The position numbers and the translations under genes were made by a program. Positions 1-9,423 of a stretch of 64,000 nt of DNA are shown piece after piece. Position 1 is the first letter of the stretch. Every line of letters starts with the position of its first letter. This DNA is from an uncultured Oligoflexia bacterium (lineage in GTDB: Bacteria; Bdellovibrionota; Bacteriovoracia; Bacteriovoracales; Bacteriovoracaceae): the NCBI GenBank assembly GCA_913058265.1, contig CAJXPQ010000013.1, positions 29,585 through 93,584 on the forward strand. The letters run 5' to 3'. Below the pieces are notes generated by a model that was not told the origin of the DNA, made no database searches, and worked only from the letters and a program-made list of their open reading frames with translations.

Positions 1-819
1 ATCAATATACACTTCTGATAATTTATAATTTTTTGAAATCGCTGATAATTTTGCTTCTACCTCAGGGCCCTTGCAGTTTATAAATTCAATTTTATCGTCT
101 GGGCATTCCACTTCAATCGCTGAATCAATAAAGGCATAGACTTTATCGTGGGTGGCAAAGCCAGTACCTACAAAGGCACAATTATTTGGCAGATGATATC
201 CGCGACAATTTGTGATCCAGGCAAGACTGTCCAGAGCTGTAATATAATAGGCCTTAGATTTATCTGTAAAAATTCTTTCTAACTTCTCACCAGTTGACTC
301 TCCGGTAAGCTCTTTAGTTAAATGTTGTATTTTTCCAAAGCTTGCCATTGGAGCAAAATCGATGACTGAAGCCAATTCTTGATTATTAAAAAGTTCAACT
401 TTAAATTCACTAGAGACTCTTTCATATAATGAAACCGCAGCTCTATCTCCCTCCATTCCAACAACTTTTGGTGAAGCTTTAGCGAGGTCACATTCTAGGG
501 TTGAAAGTACTCCTTGATTAGCAGGGACTTTTACAACTTCGACAATACTCAAATCACATTCTAGATCTGCTTGTTCGTGATATCTTCCGTCCACATAAAG
601 TCTCGGTTTACCAGAACTTGGAACAAGCAACTCGGCGGTTGAGCCAGTGAAACCCGTCAGATAAAATCTGTGACAATCTTCAAGAGGTACGTATTCATTC
701 AGATAAATATCAAAGCTTGATACATAGAATTGTTCTAGTTTATGCTTAGACATAAAACTCTGAAGATTTTTTATGTTCTCAGACACTTGAGCACTGGTTA
801 GTTTGATTGTTGTATTCAT
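1..819 (-). CDS. Xaa-Pro aminopeptidase-like (creatinase N-terminal domain), 3' part cut by window edge
   Basis: Own minus-strand translation from ATG at 819: MNTTIKLTSAQVSENIKNLQSFMSKHKLEQFYVSSFDIYLNEYVPLEDCHRFYLTGFTGSTAELLV..., LYVDGRYHEQA; open to the window edge; creatinase-type 'FTGS..'/'DGRY' motifs. Confidence 0.8.
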   Translation of the reverse strand, partial: MNTTIKLTSAQVSENIKNLQSFMSKHKLEQFYVSSFDIYLNEYVPLEDCHRFYLTGFTGSTAELLVPSSGKPRLYVDGRYHEQADLECDLSIVEVVKVPANQGVLSTLECDLAKASPKVVGMEGDRAAVSLYERVSSEFKVELFNNQELASVIDFAPMASFGKIQHLTKELTGESTGEKLERIFTDKSKAYYITALDSLAWITNCRGYHLPNNCAFVGTGFATHDKVYAFIDSAIEVECPDDKIEFINCKGPEVEAKLSAISKNYKLSEVYID

Positions 820-910
820 AGAATTCCTTTTGATCTAGACCTTCGCATCATACACAAAAATTCGACAAATTAAAAGCTTCGAGATACCTTTAATCATCAG
901 ATAACACGCA

Positions 911-2014
911 TTGTCTAAGGACTATTTAATGAAACACAAGCCTATATATTATGGTGAATACCTACAGTTAGATAAAATACTTGGGGCGCAAGACTTAAAG
1001 TCAAAAGAGCACGGAAAAGAAGCTCATGATGAGACCCTTTTTATCATTATCCATCAAACATATGAGCTATGGTTTAAACAAATCATTCATGAGTTAGACT
1101 CTATTTACGAAATGTTTAATCGTGAAAGTGTGAAATCAACCGACCTTGGTAATATCATTCACAGACTTAACAGAATTGTTCAAATACAAAAAATACTTAA
1201 TGAGCAGCTAACGATAATGGAGACTATGACTCCACTCGATTTTATGGATTTTAGAGATTACCTACTGCCTGCTTCTGGTTTTCAAAGTATTCAATTTCGC
1301 ATGCTTGAATTAAAGTTAGGACTAAGACAAAAGTACAGGCTTCATGTAGATAAGGAATTCTTTAACTCTCGCCTTAAAGACCCTGACAAAAAGCTACTTA
1401 ATGAGCAAGAAGAAAAACCGACACTACTTGAGCTTGTTGATTCTTGGTTATCCCGTATGCCATTTGGAAAAACAAACGACTATGATTTTTGGAATGAATA
1501 CCAAACAGCTATAAATCAAATGCTTGATGAAGATGAAGCCACTGTTAATTCAAATGACATGTTATCTGAGATGGAAATGAAATTTGAGAAAATGAATTTA
1601 AAATCTACAAGAGAGAATTATGACAACCTCTTCAATGAAGATAAGCATAAAGAAGTTGTGGAGAAGGGATTAACGCGTTTGAGTAGAGAGGCCAAACTAT
1701 CGGCGATCTTTATCAGACTTTTTTGTAATGAACCTATCCTTCAAATTCCTAATCGAATTCTCGATCTACTCATTGATATTGATGAGATGTTTACCACATG
1801 GAGATACAGACATTCGATTATGGTTCATAGAACTCTTGGAACCAAAATTGGAACAGGTGGCTCATCAGGCCATGAGTACTTGAAAAACTCGACAGAGAAC
1901 AATAGAGTTTTTACTGATTTTTTTAATCTTGCTACTTTTTTAGTGCCTAAAACACGCATACCTAAACTCCCAGAAAAACTTAAGAGTGAGCTGGGTTTCG
2001 CACACGAAGAATAA
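911..2014 (+). CDS. kynA: Tryptophan 2,3-dioxygenase (TTG start at 911, or ATG at 929)
   Basis: YGEYLQLDKILGAQ...HDETLFIIIHQTYELWFKQIIHELDSI and RYRHSIMVHRTLGTKIGTGGSSGHEYL are TDO signatures. Confidence 0.95.
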   Translation: MSKDYLMKHKPIYYGEYLQLDKILGAQDLKSKEHGKEAHDETLFIIIHQTYELWFKQIIHELDSIYEMFNRESVKSTDLGNIIHRLNRIVQIQKILNEQLTIMETMTPLDFMDFRDYLLPASGFQSIQFRMLELKLGLRQKYRLHVDKEFFNSRLKDPDKKLLNEQEEKPTLLELVDSWLSRMPFGKTNDYDFWNEYQTAINQMLDEDEATVNSNDMLSEMEMKFEKMNLKSTRENYDNLFNEDKHKEVVEKGLTRLSREAKLSAIFIRLFCNEPILQIPNRILDLLIDIDEMFTTWRYRHSIMVHRTLGTKIGTGGSSGHEYLKNSTENNRVFTDFFNLATFLVPKTRIPKLPEKLKSELGFAHEE

Positions 2015-2019
2015 GATCT

Positions 2020-3180
2020 ATGACTAAAGATTATAAAGAGTTCTATTCTGAGTTTATAAATGCCCATGGGAACAAACTTCACTTTGCGGCCCATAGTCAT
2101 CACTTCTGGCCAAATAGCGCTAGGATAGGTCATATGGAATCCTATGATCACTCAATGAAGGAGTCCGACAATAAATGGGACTATATCTTCACAACTCTTA
2201 TACCAGATGTTCAGGATATAATATCAAGTATTATCGGCTTTGATCGACCGGCCGATATTGCTTTTGCCCCGAACACACACGACCTACTGACACGAATACT
2301 AAGTAGTATCATCAAGGACAAGCCTTTAAAGCTACTCACATCAAACTCAGAATTTCACTCTTTCAGTAGACAACTTAGAAGGCTACAAGAAGATAACCTA
2401 GTTGAAGTTACGATAATTGACCCTGAGTTATTAAGCTTTGATGTCGACTTAGAGAAGGCGTTAAACACAAACCAGTTTGATCTTATTTTCTTAAGTCATG
2501 TCTTCTTTACTTCTGGTCTTGTTTTATCTGAAGAAAATATCCAGAAAATAATCCAGTTCAAAGGTGATGCTGAGTTTATTCTTGATGCCTATCATGGTTT
2601 CTGTGCAGTCCCTACCGACATCACAAAATACAGTGACCATCTATTTTATATGGCCGGTGGATATAAGTATGCACAAGCAGGAGAAGGTATGTGCTTTATG
2701 ACCATTCCAAAAGACTGTAAATTAAGACCCCTCTACACTGGTTGGTTCTCATCTTTTAAAGACCTTGAGTCAAAACAATCAGGACCTGTTAGTTATGCTA
2801 GTGATGGAATGAGATTTTGGGGATCCACAATTGACTGCACTTCTTTTTATCGCTTTAGATCTGTCTGGAGGAACTTTAAAAGACTTGGAATTTCGGCGAA
2901 TGATCTTATCAAACATGTTAAAAATTTACAGCTTGAATTTATGCAAGAAAATCCATTATCTGAATTCATAATCGAGAAAGATCCAAGCAAAATTGGACAC
3001 TTTATTACTGTTAAACTGAATTCAGCGGAACTTGCAGCATCTGTTAAGAATCAACTAGGTAGACTAGATATTATGACTGACAATCGTGGCACATACCTGC
3101 GTTTCGGCCATGCTAACTACCATAATCAGCAAGACATAAAAGACCTAAAAACAAAGCTTAAACTCCTAAAATTACAGTAA
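2020..3180 (+). CDS. Kynureninase-like class V PLP-dependent enzyme
   Basis: Follows kynA by 5 nt; class V PLP fold motifs LDAYHGFCAVP...GGYKYAQAGEG (Lys in YKY). Confidence 0.75.
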   Translation: MTKDYKEFYSEFINAHGNKLHFAAHSHHFWPNSARIGHMESYDHSMKESDNKWDYIFTTLIPDVQDIISSIIGFDRPADIAFAPNTHDLLTRILSSIIKDKPLKLLTSNSEFHSFSRQLRRLQEDNLVEVTIIDPELLSFDVDLEKALNTNQFDLIFLSHVFFTSGLVLSEENIQKIIQFKGDAEFILDAYHGFCAVPTDITKYSDHLFYMAGGYKYAQAGEGMCFMTIPKDCKLRPLYTGWFSSFKDLESKQSGPVSYASDGMRFWGSTIDCTSFYRFRSVWRNFKRLGISANDLIKHVKNLQLEFMQENPLSEFIIEKDPSKIGHFITVKLNSAELAASVKNQLGRLDIMTDNRGTYLRFGHANYHNQQDIKDLKTKLKLLKLQ

Positions 3181-3259
3181 AAAGAGAAAAACACTAAAGA
3201 ATTAACCTGGTGTGTCGATAAGTTTTATTGTTAAATAGAATTATAAATCTGGAGTCTCG

Positions 3260-3379
3260 ATGAGTATTAAGTTCGGTTCAATTATTATTGTTATGGTTGC
3301 TATGTTTGTAGCAAAGATTTCTATTGAGAACTTTAATACGGCAGAAGCTCGAGAAGTTTCACTCTCTCGTATAAAGTAA
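3260..3379 (+). CDS. Putative 39-aa single-TM microprotein
   Basis: ATG at 3260 with GGAG 5 nt upstream: MSIKFGSIIIVMVAMFVAKISIENFNTAEAREVSLSRIK*; hydrophobic N-terminus; overlaps murD 3' end convergently. Confidence 0.4.
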   Translation: MSIKFGSIIIVMVAMFVAKISIENFNTAEAREVSLSRIK

Positions 3380-4612
3380 CTTAAACCTATTTTCAAAATC
3401 CTCACCTCTTGCAATATAGTTTTTATATTGATCAAACGAAGGGAATGCGGGACTAAAAACAATAGCATCGCATTTAATCTCTTTTAATTTTTCAAAAACC
3501 AACTCTAAGTCATCCAAACACTCAACTTCAAATCTATCTGATAAGTTATCATAAATATATTTTGCAGCATCCCCTATAGCATAAATCTTAATAATATTAT
3601 GAATAGACTCAAATGCCTTCCTAAGCTCTTGGCTTTCATCCCTAAGCTTTCCACCCATAATAAGTATGAGAGGTTCATCAAAGGCAGTTACCGCACTCAC
3701 AGTGGCTTCTGTATTAGTGCTCTTAGCATCGTTATAAAATTTGACTTCATTTACTAAGCCTAAATATTCTAAGCGGTACTTAACACCTTTAAAATTGTTA
3801 ATTAAATTTTGAATGATTTCTTCTCTACTCGATATTCCGAAATAATCTAGGACATCATCCACAACTTTAAAATTCCTTTGATGGTGGGCTCCAATCAAGG
3901 CCGGATTATTAAACTCATATCCCTCAACTGGAGCGATCGCCTTTTTTAAGGCCAGAGTTTCGGTACTCATAAACTCACCAGGAGTAATAAAAAGATCGCC
4001 CTTAACCTGGTTCATAACAATATCTAATTTTGCTTGCTTGTAATCATTGAAATTATCATATCGCTCCATATGGGTTTTACTAATATTTAAAATCACTGAA
4101 ACTTGTGCATGAAATTTATCCATAAGCTCTAATTGAAAGCTTGATAGCTCTAAGACTATATAATCATACTCGCTATTATCACAAAGCATTTCACAGAGTG
4201 GAGTCCCAATATTTCCTCCAAGAAAAACTTTTTTTCCAGCAGCTTCGAGTGCCTGAGCAAGTAAAGTAACCGTTGTGGTTTTACCATTTGTTCCAGTCAC
4301 GGCAATGATAGGTTTATCAATAAATGAAAATGCATACTCTTCATTGCAAACTTTAGGAGTATCTTTAAACGGTATCAACTCAGGAATTCTTGGATCAATC
4401 CCGGCCGCAAGAATAATTTTATCCACTTTTAGGTCTGTAGGTATTTGAGACTGATCGAAGCATTTAATATCCCGTCCGCCAAGATCTAGATCGACACTCC
4501 AAAGAGCTGGATCTCCCTGATTAATTAAGAAGATATCGCCTTTATAGGTACTTAAAATAAATTTCAAGGCCGAATTACCGGAAATGCCCATTCCCCAAAT
4601 AGCAATACTCAT
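3359..4612 (-). CDS. murD: UDP-N-acetylmuramoylalanine--D-glutamate ligase
   Basis: MSIAIWGMGISGNSALKF start; AVTGTNGKTTTVTLLAQALEAAGKKVFLGGNIGTPL; YNDAKSTNTEATVSA; ends AFPSFDQYKNYIARGEDFENRF. Confidence 0.95.
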   Translation of the reverse strand: MSIAIWGMGISGNSALKFILSTYKGDIFLINQGDPALWSVDLDLGGRDIKCFDQSQIPTDLKVDKIILAAGIDPRIPELIPFKDTPKVCNEEYAFSFIDKPIIAVTGTNGKTTTVTLLAQALEAAGKKVFLGGNIGTPLCEMLCDNSEYDYIVLELSSFQLELMDKFHAQVSVILNISKTHMERYDNFNDYKQAKLDIVMNQVKGDLFITPGEFMSTETLALKKAIAPVEGYEFNNPALIGAHHQRNFKVVDDVLDYFGISSREEIIQNLINNFKGVKYRLEYLGLVNEVKFYNDAKSTNTEATVSAVTAFDEPLILIMGGKLRDESQELRKAFESIHNIIKIYAIGDAAKYIYDNLSDRFEVECLDDLELVFEKLKEIKCDAIVFSPAFPSFDQYKNYIARGEDFENRFKLLYTRE

Positions 4613-4634
4613 AAAGCTAGTATATACTGCGCTC

Positions 4635-5825
4635 ATGAATATTGAAAAGCGCTTTTTGGACATTCAAAAGATACTTACAAAACATTCATTCTTAACTGAT
4701 AAAGAGGCGCTAGATCGCTATCCCTTAACTAAGAACCAGTACACCGACTGGATTGAAGATATACTAGAGCTTGATACACAAGAGACTATAAAGCTTCATA
4801 ATACTCTTGATGACAGAATTATTACCAATAAAGACTATGCTTCATTTCTACAAGAAGCAAAGAAACTCACTAGCCTCCCTCAGTCAGAGGAAGCGCCAAC
4901 GAACTTTCCCATAAACCTTAGTAAAAAAATAACGGCAAAAAAAAGACATGAGATTTCTTATATTCTCAGTCTCAAACCCATAAAGGAATCTAACTCCTTT
5001 GTTGATATTGGTAGTGGAGCAGGCCACTTATCGTCGTGTATACTTAATAAAAATCAAAAGAAGAGCATATGTATTGATATGAGTGAAGATATTCAAAATA
5101 TTGGAAAAGAGAAACTCAAAAAGATTGCTCCAGATATTCTATCTAGAGTTCAATTTGTAACGTCGAAAATTTCTTCCAGATCTAGTACGGAAGATTTCGA
5201 GGAATCTGATACTCTGATTGGACTCCATGCATGTGGTGATCTTTCGACAATAATCGTTAAGGCTTATGGACATTCAAAGATCAAAAATCTTATCAATTTT
5301 GGTTGCTGTTATCATAAGCTAGCTGATGATCAGTTTAATATTTCAAAAATAGCAATGAAGAATCCACTCATATTAACGAATCATGCTTTAACTATGGCCG
5401 CAAAGTTTAAGCCCGAAAACATAAAATCCTACAATGAGAAACTAAAAGTTAAAAAATATCGTTACTCATTGCACTTTTTGATGCTTGATGAATTAGGACT
5501 AGAGTTTGCATCTGTTGGTAATGGCCTGAAAGAAGATTATAAGCTATCTTTTGCAGATTACTGTTATAAATTTCTTCCCGACTCAATGGAGTTATCTCAT
5601 GCTGAGCTTGAAAATAAATATAAAAGTTTAGAAAAAAAAGTAACAAAAGTTCTTGCTCTCGGACTTATTAGATCTCATTTAGCAAGATTGATAGAGATAT
5701 ATATTATTTTAGATCGTGCACTTTATTTGAAAGAAAATGGCATTAATGTTGAGATTAAAGAAGTATTCAATAAAGAGATCTCTCCAAGAAATATTCTACT
5801 CAGGGCTACGAACTCTACTTTGTAG
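4635..5825 (+). CDS. METTL25/RRNAD1-like class I SAM-dependent methyltransferase (Methyltransf_32-like)
   Basis: Motif I FVDIGSGAGHLSSCI; LIGLHACGDLST; LINFGCCYHKLADDQF as in the METTL25 family; start ATG 4635 divergent from murD. Confidence 0.75.
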   Translation: MNIEKRFLDIQKILTKHSFLTDKEALDRYPLTKNQYTDWIEDILELDTQETIKLHNTLDDRIITNKDYASFLQEAKKLTSLPQSEEAPTNFPINLSKKITAKKRHEISYILSLKPIKESNSFVDIGSGAGHLSSCILNKNQKKSICIDMSEDIQNIGKEKLKKIAPDILSRVQFVTSKISSRSSTEDFEESDTLIGLHACGDLSTIIVKAYGHSKIKNLINFGCCYHKLADDQFNISKIAMKNPLILTNHALTMAAKFKPENIKSYNEKLKVKKYRYSLHFLMLDELGLEFASVGNGLKEDYKLSFADYCYKFLPDSMELSHAELENKYKSLEKKVTKVLALGLIRSHLARLIEIYIILDRALYLKENGINVEIKEVFNKEISPRNILLRATNSTL

Positions 5826-6837
5826 GAATAATCACTTCCATAATATAACCTAAGCAATCCTCTTTCATGACATAAATATCTTTAGTAAACATAGAAGGTA
5901 TGAAAGTTCTATTTGTGACTAGAGCACTTCCTTCTATTTTTAAAAAATCATTTGTTAAGTCTCGTCCGTTATTATCTTCAACTCTGATACACTTTAAATT
6001 TTTAGCATGGCCTAAGTGAGTTTCTTTTTTTACGACTTTGAAGTTTTGTGAATCAAACTCTGGAATAAAGGATAGATCAGAATCACCGTCACCTTGATCT
6101 TCAAAGTCAATTCTCGCCCTTTCATCTACCTTAAGCCTAGCAATTGTATGATAAATTTCAAACTCTGCTCTTTCAGGGTTCATTGTTATTTTATCCATAT
6201 GAAAAATTTTATCAAAGAATTCAAATGCAGCGACAACACCCCGAGGTTCACTTGGAAGTCCGGCCTCAATAGTAATTGCGGTACAAAAAGTACAAAAGCC
6301 CATTGATTGAACATTGTGAGGCTCAGTAAAATAGACAGTATTACTTCCAAAGTGACTAGCTAGCGCCATAAACTCAGGTTCTGTTGAATTTACACATCCG
6401 TATAAAGGATTCTTGCCCGTATTATTGTGAATATCAATTGAAGCAAATGGTTTATGTTCTTTGGCATAAGCAGTAACTTTTGCCGCCATTTCATGTTCGG
6501 GGGTATCCCCTTCACCAATCTGCCAAATACGATTATAATCTGGCTGTCCAGGTAAGTGTCTCATACCCTCTACTGCTGCAAGAGTATTTCCAATAAAAAT
6601 GATAAGATCTCTTGGAAGTTCTTCATTTTTATATTTATTTAAAACTTGTGAAAGAACATCAAAGCTCGTTGTTTCATTTCCGTGTAACAAGGCGGATAAA
6701 AATAATGGCTTAGTTAACTTTCCTTTAAGATGAATGATAGTTGGCCCGCCTAAAACCTCGTGAACCTCAGTAACTTTACAAGTGTAGAGCTTACTTGGAA
6801 CTTCGTTTAGAATCTTCAATTGCACTATAACTCCCAT
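5815..6837 (-). CDS. Succinylglutamate desuccinylase/aspartoacylase-type M14 family zinc hydrolase
   Basis: LFLSALLHGNETTSFDVL, ASIDIHNNTGKNP, TIEAGLPSEPRG zinc/substrate motifs; overlaps upstream GCS gene by 13 nt. Confidence 0.8.
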   Translation of the reverse strand: MGVIVQLKILNEVPSKLYTCKVTEVHEVLGGPTIIHLKGKLTKPLFLSALLHGNETTSFDVLSQVLNKYKNEELPRDLIIFIGNTLAAVEGMRHLPGQPDYNRIWQIGEGDTPEHEMAAKVTAYAKEHKPFASIDIHNNTGKNPLYGCVNSTEPEFMALASHFGSNTVYFTEPHNVQSMGFCTFCTAITIEAGLPSEPRGVVAAFEFFDKIFHMDKITMNPERAEFEIYHTIARLKVDERARIDFEDQGDGDSDLSFIPEFDSQNFKVVKKETHLGHAKNLKCIRVEDNNGRDLTNDFLKIEGSALVTNRTFIPSMFTKDIYVMKEDCLGYIMEVIIPTK

Positions 6838-8258
6838 TCATGTACTGGTTTTCCCGAGTACTGGTTTTTAACGTAAGCTTCAAGTAATTCTTGAAACCTC
6901 TTGCCGTGCATATGAATAAAGGCTTTCTGCCAAATGGCACCGTTAACACCTTTAACTAATCTTGGATAAATAACACCATCCATATAATAATCAACATCTT
7001 TTTTATCAATTCCACGCTTGAGTAAGGCACTCTTCACATGTGGAAAAATCTCATACTGTAAAAGGTTTTTCATATCGTGAAGCTTCCCATCAATCCACCT
7101 CACTTGACAGAAGAAACTCTGGCGACTTGCTTTGTAGAAGTTATGTATTGCTTCATCAAAGCTAATTGCTGATTCTGGCGGTGTCTCTAAAGTTGCTAGG
7201 TAATCTACTAGGCCTATAAAGAATGCCGAGTTTGCAATAGAATCAACAACTGTAGGGCCTGCGCTTGGTGTTCTCTGCTCAATTCGAAGGTGCTTTGATC
7301 CGTCAGGGTTATCTCCAATAATCGGTCTCGTCCAACGCCAGATAGTTCCGTTATGTAGTTTTAAGTGAGTTAAATCTTCTGCAGCACAGTCCTTACACTC
7401 AGGTAGTAGCAGTGGATAATCTTCAAGATTTTCTTGAAAGAGCTCAAACATAGACTCTTTAAGATAATCATTTCCAAGTGTGACTCGCTTAACATTTTTA
7501 CCATCATGATTCTTTGCTTCTAAATCAACTGCCTGTTCAAAAATAGCAATTCTAGATTCATCCCATAACTCTTTTCCAAAGAAATAAGGTGAATTTGCAG
7601 AAAGAGCAATCAGGAAAGGAGACGCAATCATAGAAGCATTATAATATCTCTTAGCATCTTTTTGATCGACACTTAAGTGAATTTGTAAACTTGTTGCTGC
7701 ACATTCAGAGATAACACTATCCATATACATATAAAGATTGTCTTTGCCTTCAAGTCTTATATACAGAGGCTTTCCCTCACGCATTTTCATAACTTGCTCA
7801 TTCATTACGGCATAGCGGTTCTGAGGTGAGAGATATTGCATATCAAGCATATGAGGTCTAAGTGTAGGAAGGGTTCCTACTAACATGGCATGTTTATTAT
7901 CTTTTTGAGCCTCTTGTTCGCATTTTTTCCAAATGCCAGTCATCTCATCTTTGAGCTTAGTTAAGCAATCACCGGTTAAGTCATAGGGCATACTGTTTAT
8001 TTCAAAATTAAATTTAGCTATTTCTGGAACGACTTGTTCATCATTTAAACTTTCTAGGAACTCTGGAGAACATGGGTCTGGTAGCATATTCTCATCCACT
8101 AACCAAGCTTCCAACTCAATTCCTGTCTTGTGATTTCCACGACTAAACTTATCCTGATCAAACCACGACTTCAGTAGCTCTGTTTCCTCGACGAGTTTTT
8201 TACGAAATTCTTCCATGTCTTCAGCAGTGTAGTCACTATGCTGAACTTCTTTTCCCAT
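6825..8258 (-). CDS. Glutamate-cysteine ligase family (GCS2-like) protein
   Basis: KTGIELEAWLVDENMLPDPCSPEFLE...FEINSMP...LQIHLSVDQKDAKRYYN, RIEQRTPSAGPTVVDSIANSAFFIGL. Confidence 0.8.
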   Translation of the reverse strand: MGKEVQHSDYTAEDMEEFRKKLVEETELLKSWFDQDKFSRGNHKTGIELEAWLVDENMLPDPCSPEFLESLNDEQVVPEIAKFNFEINSMPYDLTGDCLTKLKDEMTGIWKKCEQEAQKDNKHAMLVGTLPTLRPHMLDMQYLSPQNRYAVMNEQVMKMREGKPLYIRLEGKDNLYMYMDSVISECAATSLQIHLSVDQKDAKRYYNASMIASPFLIALSANSPYFFGKELWDESRIAIFEQAVDLEAKNHDGKNVKRVTLGNDYLKESMFELFQENLEDYPLLLPECKDCAAEDLTHLKLHNGTIWRWTRPIIGDNPDGSKHLRIEQRTPSAGPTVVDSIANSAFFIGLVDYLATLETPPESAISFDEAIHNFYKASRQSFFCQVRWIDGKLHDMKNLLQYEIFPHVKSALLKRGIDKKDVDYYMDGVIYPRLVKGVNGAIWQKAFIHMHGKRFQELLEAYVKNQYSGKPVHEWEL

Positions 8259-8301
8259 TCACGCCTCCATGAGGCACTATTATACCAAAACTTAGGAATA
8301 T

Positions 8302-9423
8302 TTAAAGATTATAAAAAGATCTAACTCTGCGAGTTATTTGATGAAAAATGAAGAAGAGCATGGTATATAAACAGATTGCAAAACTATGAACCCACAGATT
8401 ATTAGGGTATTCACCTGTATAACTGAGTAACAAAGGTCCAAAGATCGGAATAAATAGAAATATGTAAAATAATTTATGAAACATAAAATAATACAGACAG
8501 TATTTACCTACTTTATTAATCACAAAAAGATTTATTCCCGCCATTCTTTGCTCAATCCATAGCCCCCAAGATATAATTACTATGACAGAACACCAACTAG
8601 AAAGTGAGCCAAGTAAATTAAAGGCCCAGTCATATTCGTGATAAAGAACATTAAATACTGTCACATAGTAATCAGGTGCAAAAAATCCAAAAAGAATAGT
8701 CCCGAGTAAAGCGACAATAAAAGTTAAAAGAATAGATTTCTCTGAGAGACCCTTTCTATACAACAAGCCTAACCTCAGACCAATGAGGCTTGCAATTACA
8801 AATAAGTCTGGACGGCACTCTAAGGAAAACTCTGCTCCAAAATGAGAGATGCCATATGCTTCCATACCAAAGCTTTCAGCAGAGCCAGGTAAAAATGGAA
8901 TGACTCCAAGTAAAATTAAAATTATCGAGACTGTATTTATAGAATATCTATATATTAGACGGTTAAGGGAGAAAAGGATTATCATCCATACTTGTAATGG
9001 ATTGGGAGAAAGGGCCTCCGCTAAATTGGAGGAAATAAGAAAAGATTCTATTGTGAAAAATAAGAATAAGACAGCATATAGATTATCTCTTTTTTTATAA
9101 TTGGAAATATTATCGTCTATTCTAAGGGCAGTTAAGTTAAAGGTAGCGAGTGCAATAAAAAGCTGTGTCGCCCAAGGACCAATAAATTTCATCAAATACA
9201 GAAGTGTACTAGACATAGGAATTGGTGAGTCGAAGGGGGGGAAATAAAAATACTTAACAAAGATCATATTAGAAAAAAAGATATAGTGCTCTAAAACGGC
9301 AAATATAACTAAGATACCTCTAATAAAATCAAATGTATTCAAACGAGTACTACTCAATCCTAAACTCCATTTGAGGTTTAAAGAGTGAATGTATCTTAGA
9401 TGACCTTTTATATAATTCTGCAT
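8302..9423 (-). CDS. Polytopic membrane protein, acyltransferase-like (HGSNAT/OpgC-type N-terminus)
   Basis: RLNTFDFIRGILVIFAVLEHYIFF resembles membrane acyltransferases; about 10 hydrophobic segments. Confidence 0.5.
   Translation of the reverse strand: MQNYIKGHLRYIHSLNLKWSLGLSSTRLNTFDFIRGILVIFAVLEHYIFFSNMIFVKYFYFPPFDSPIPMSSTLLYLMKFIGPWATQLFIALATFNLTALRIDDNISNYKKRDNLYAVLFLFFTIESFLISSNLAEALSPNPLQVWMIILFSLNRLIYRYSINTVSIILILLGVIPFLPGSAESFGMEAYGISHFGAEFSLECRPDLFVIASLIGLRLGLLYRKGLSEKSILLTFIVALLGTILFGFFAPDYYVTVFNVLYHEYDWAFNLLGSLSSWCSVIVIISWGLWIEQRMAGINLFVINKVGKYCLYYFMFHKLFYIFLFIPIFGPLLLSYTGEYPNNLWVHSFAICLYTMLFFIFHQITRRVRSFYNL

Noticed and set aside
1825-2151. 108-aa minus-strand ORF opposite kynA/kynureninase-like gene
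   Set aside because: Fully antisense to two well-supported genes; no recognisable motif or SD.
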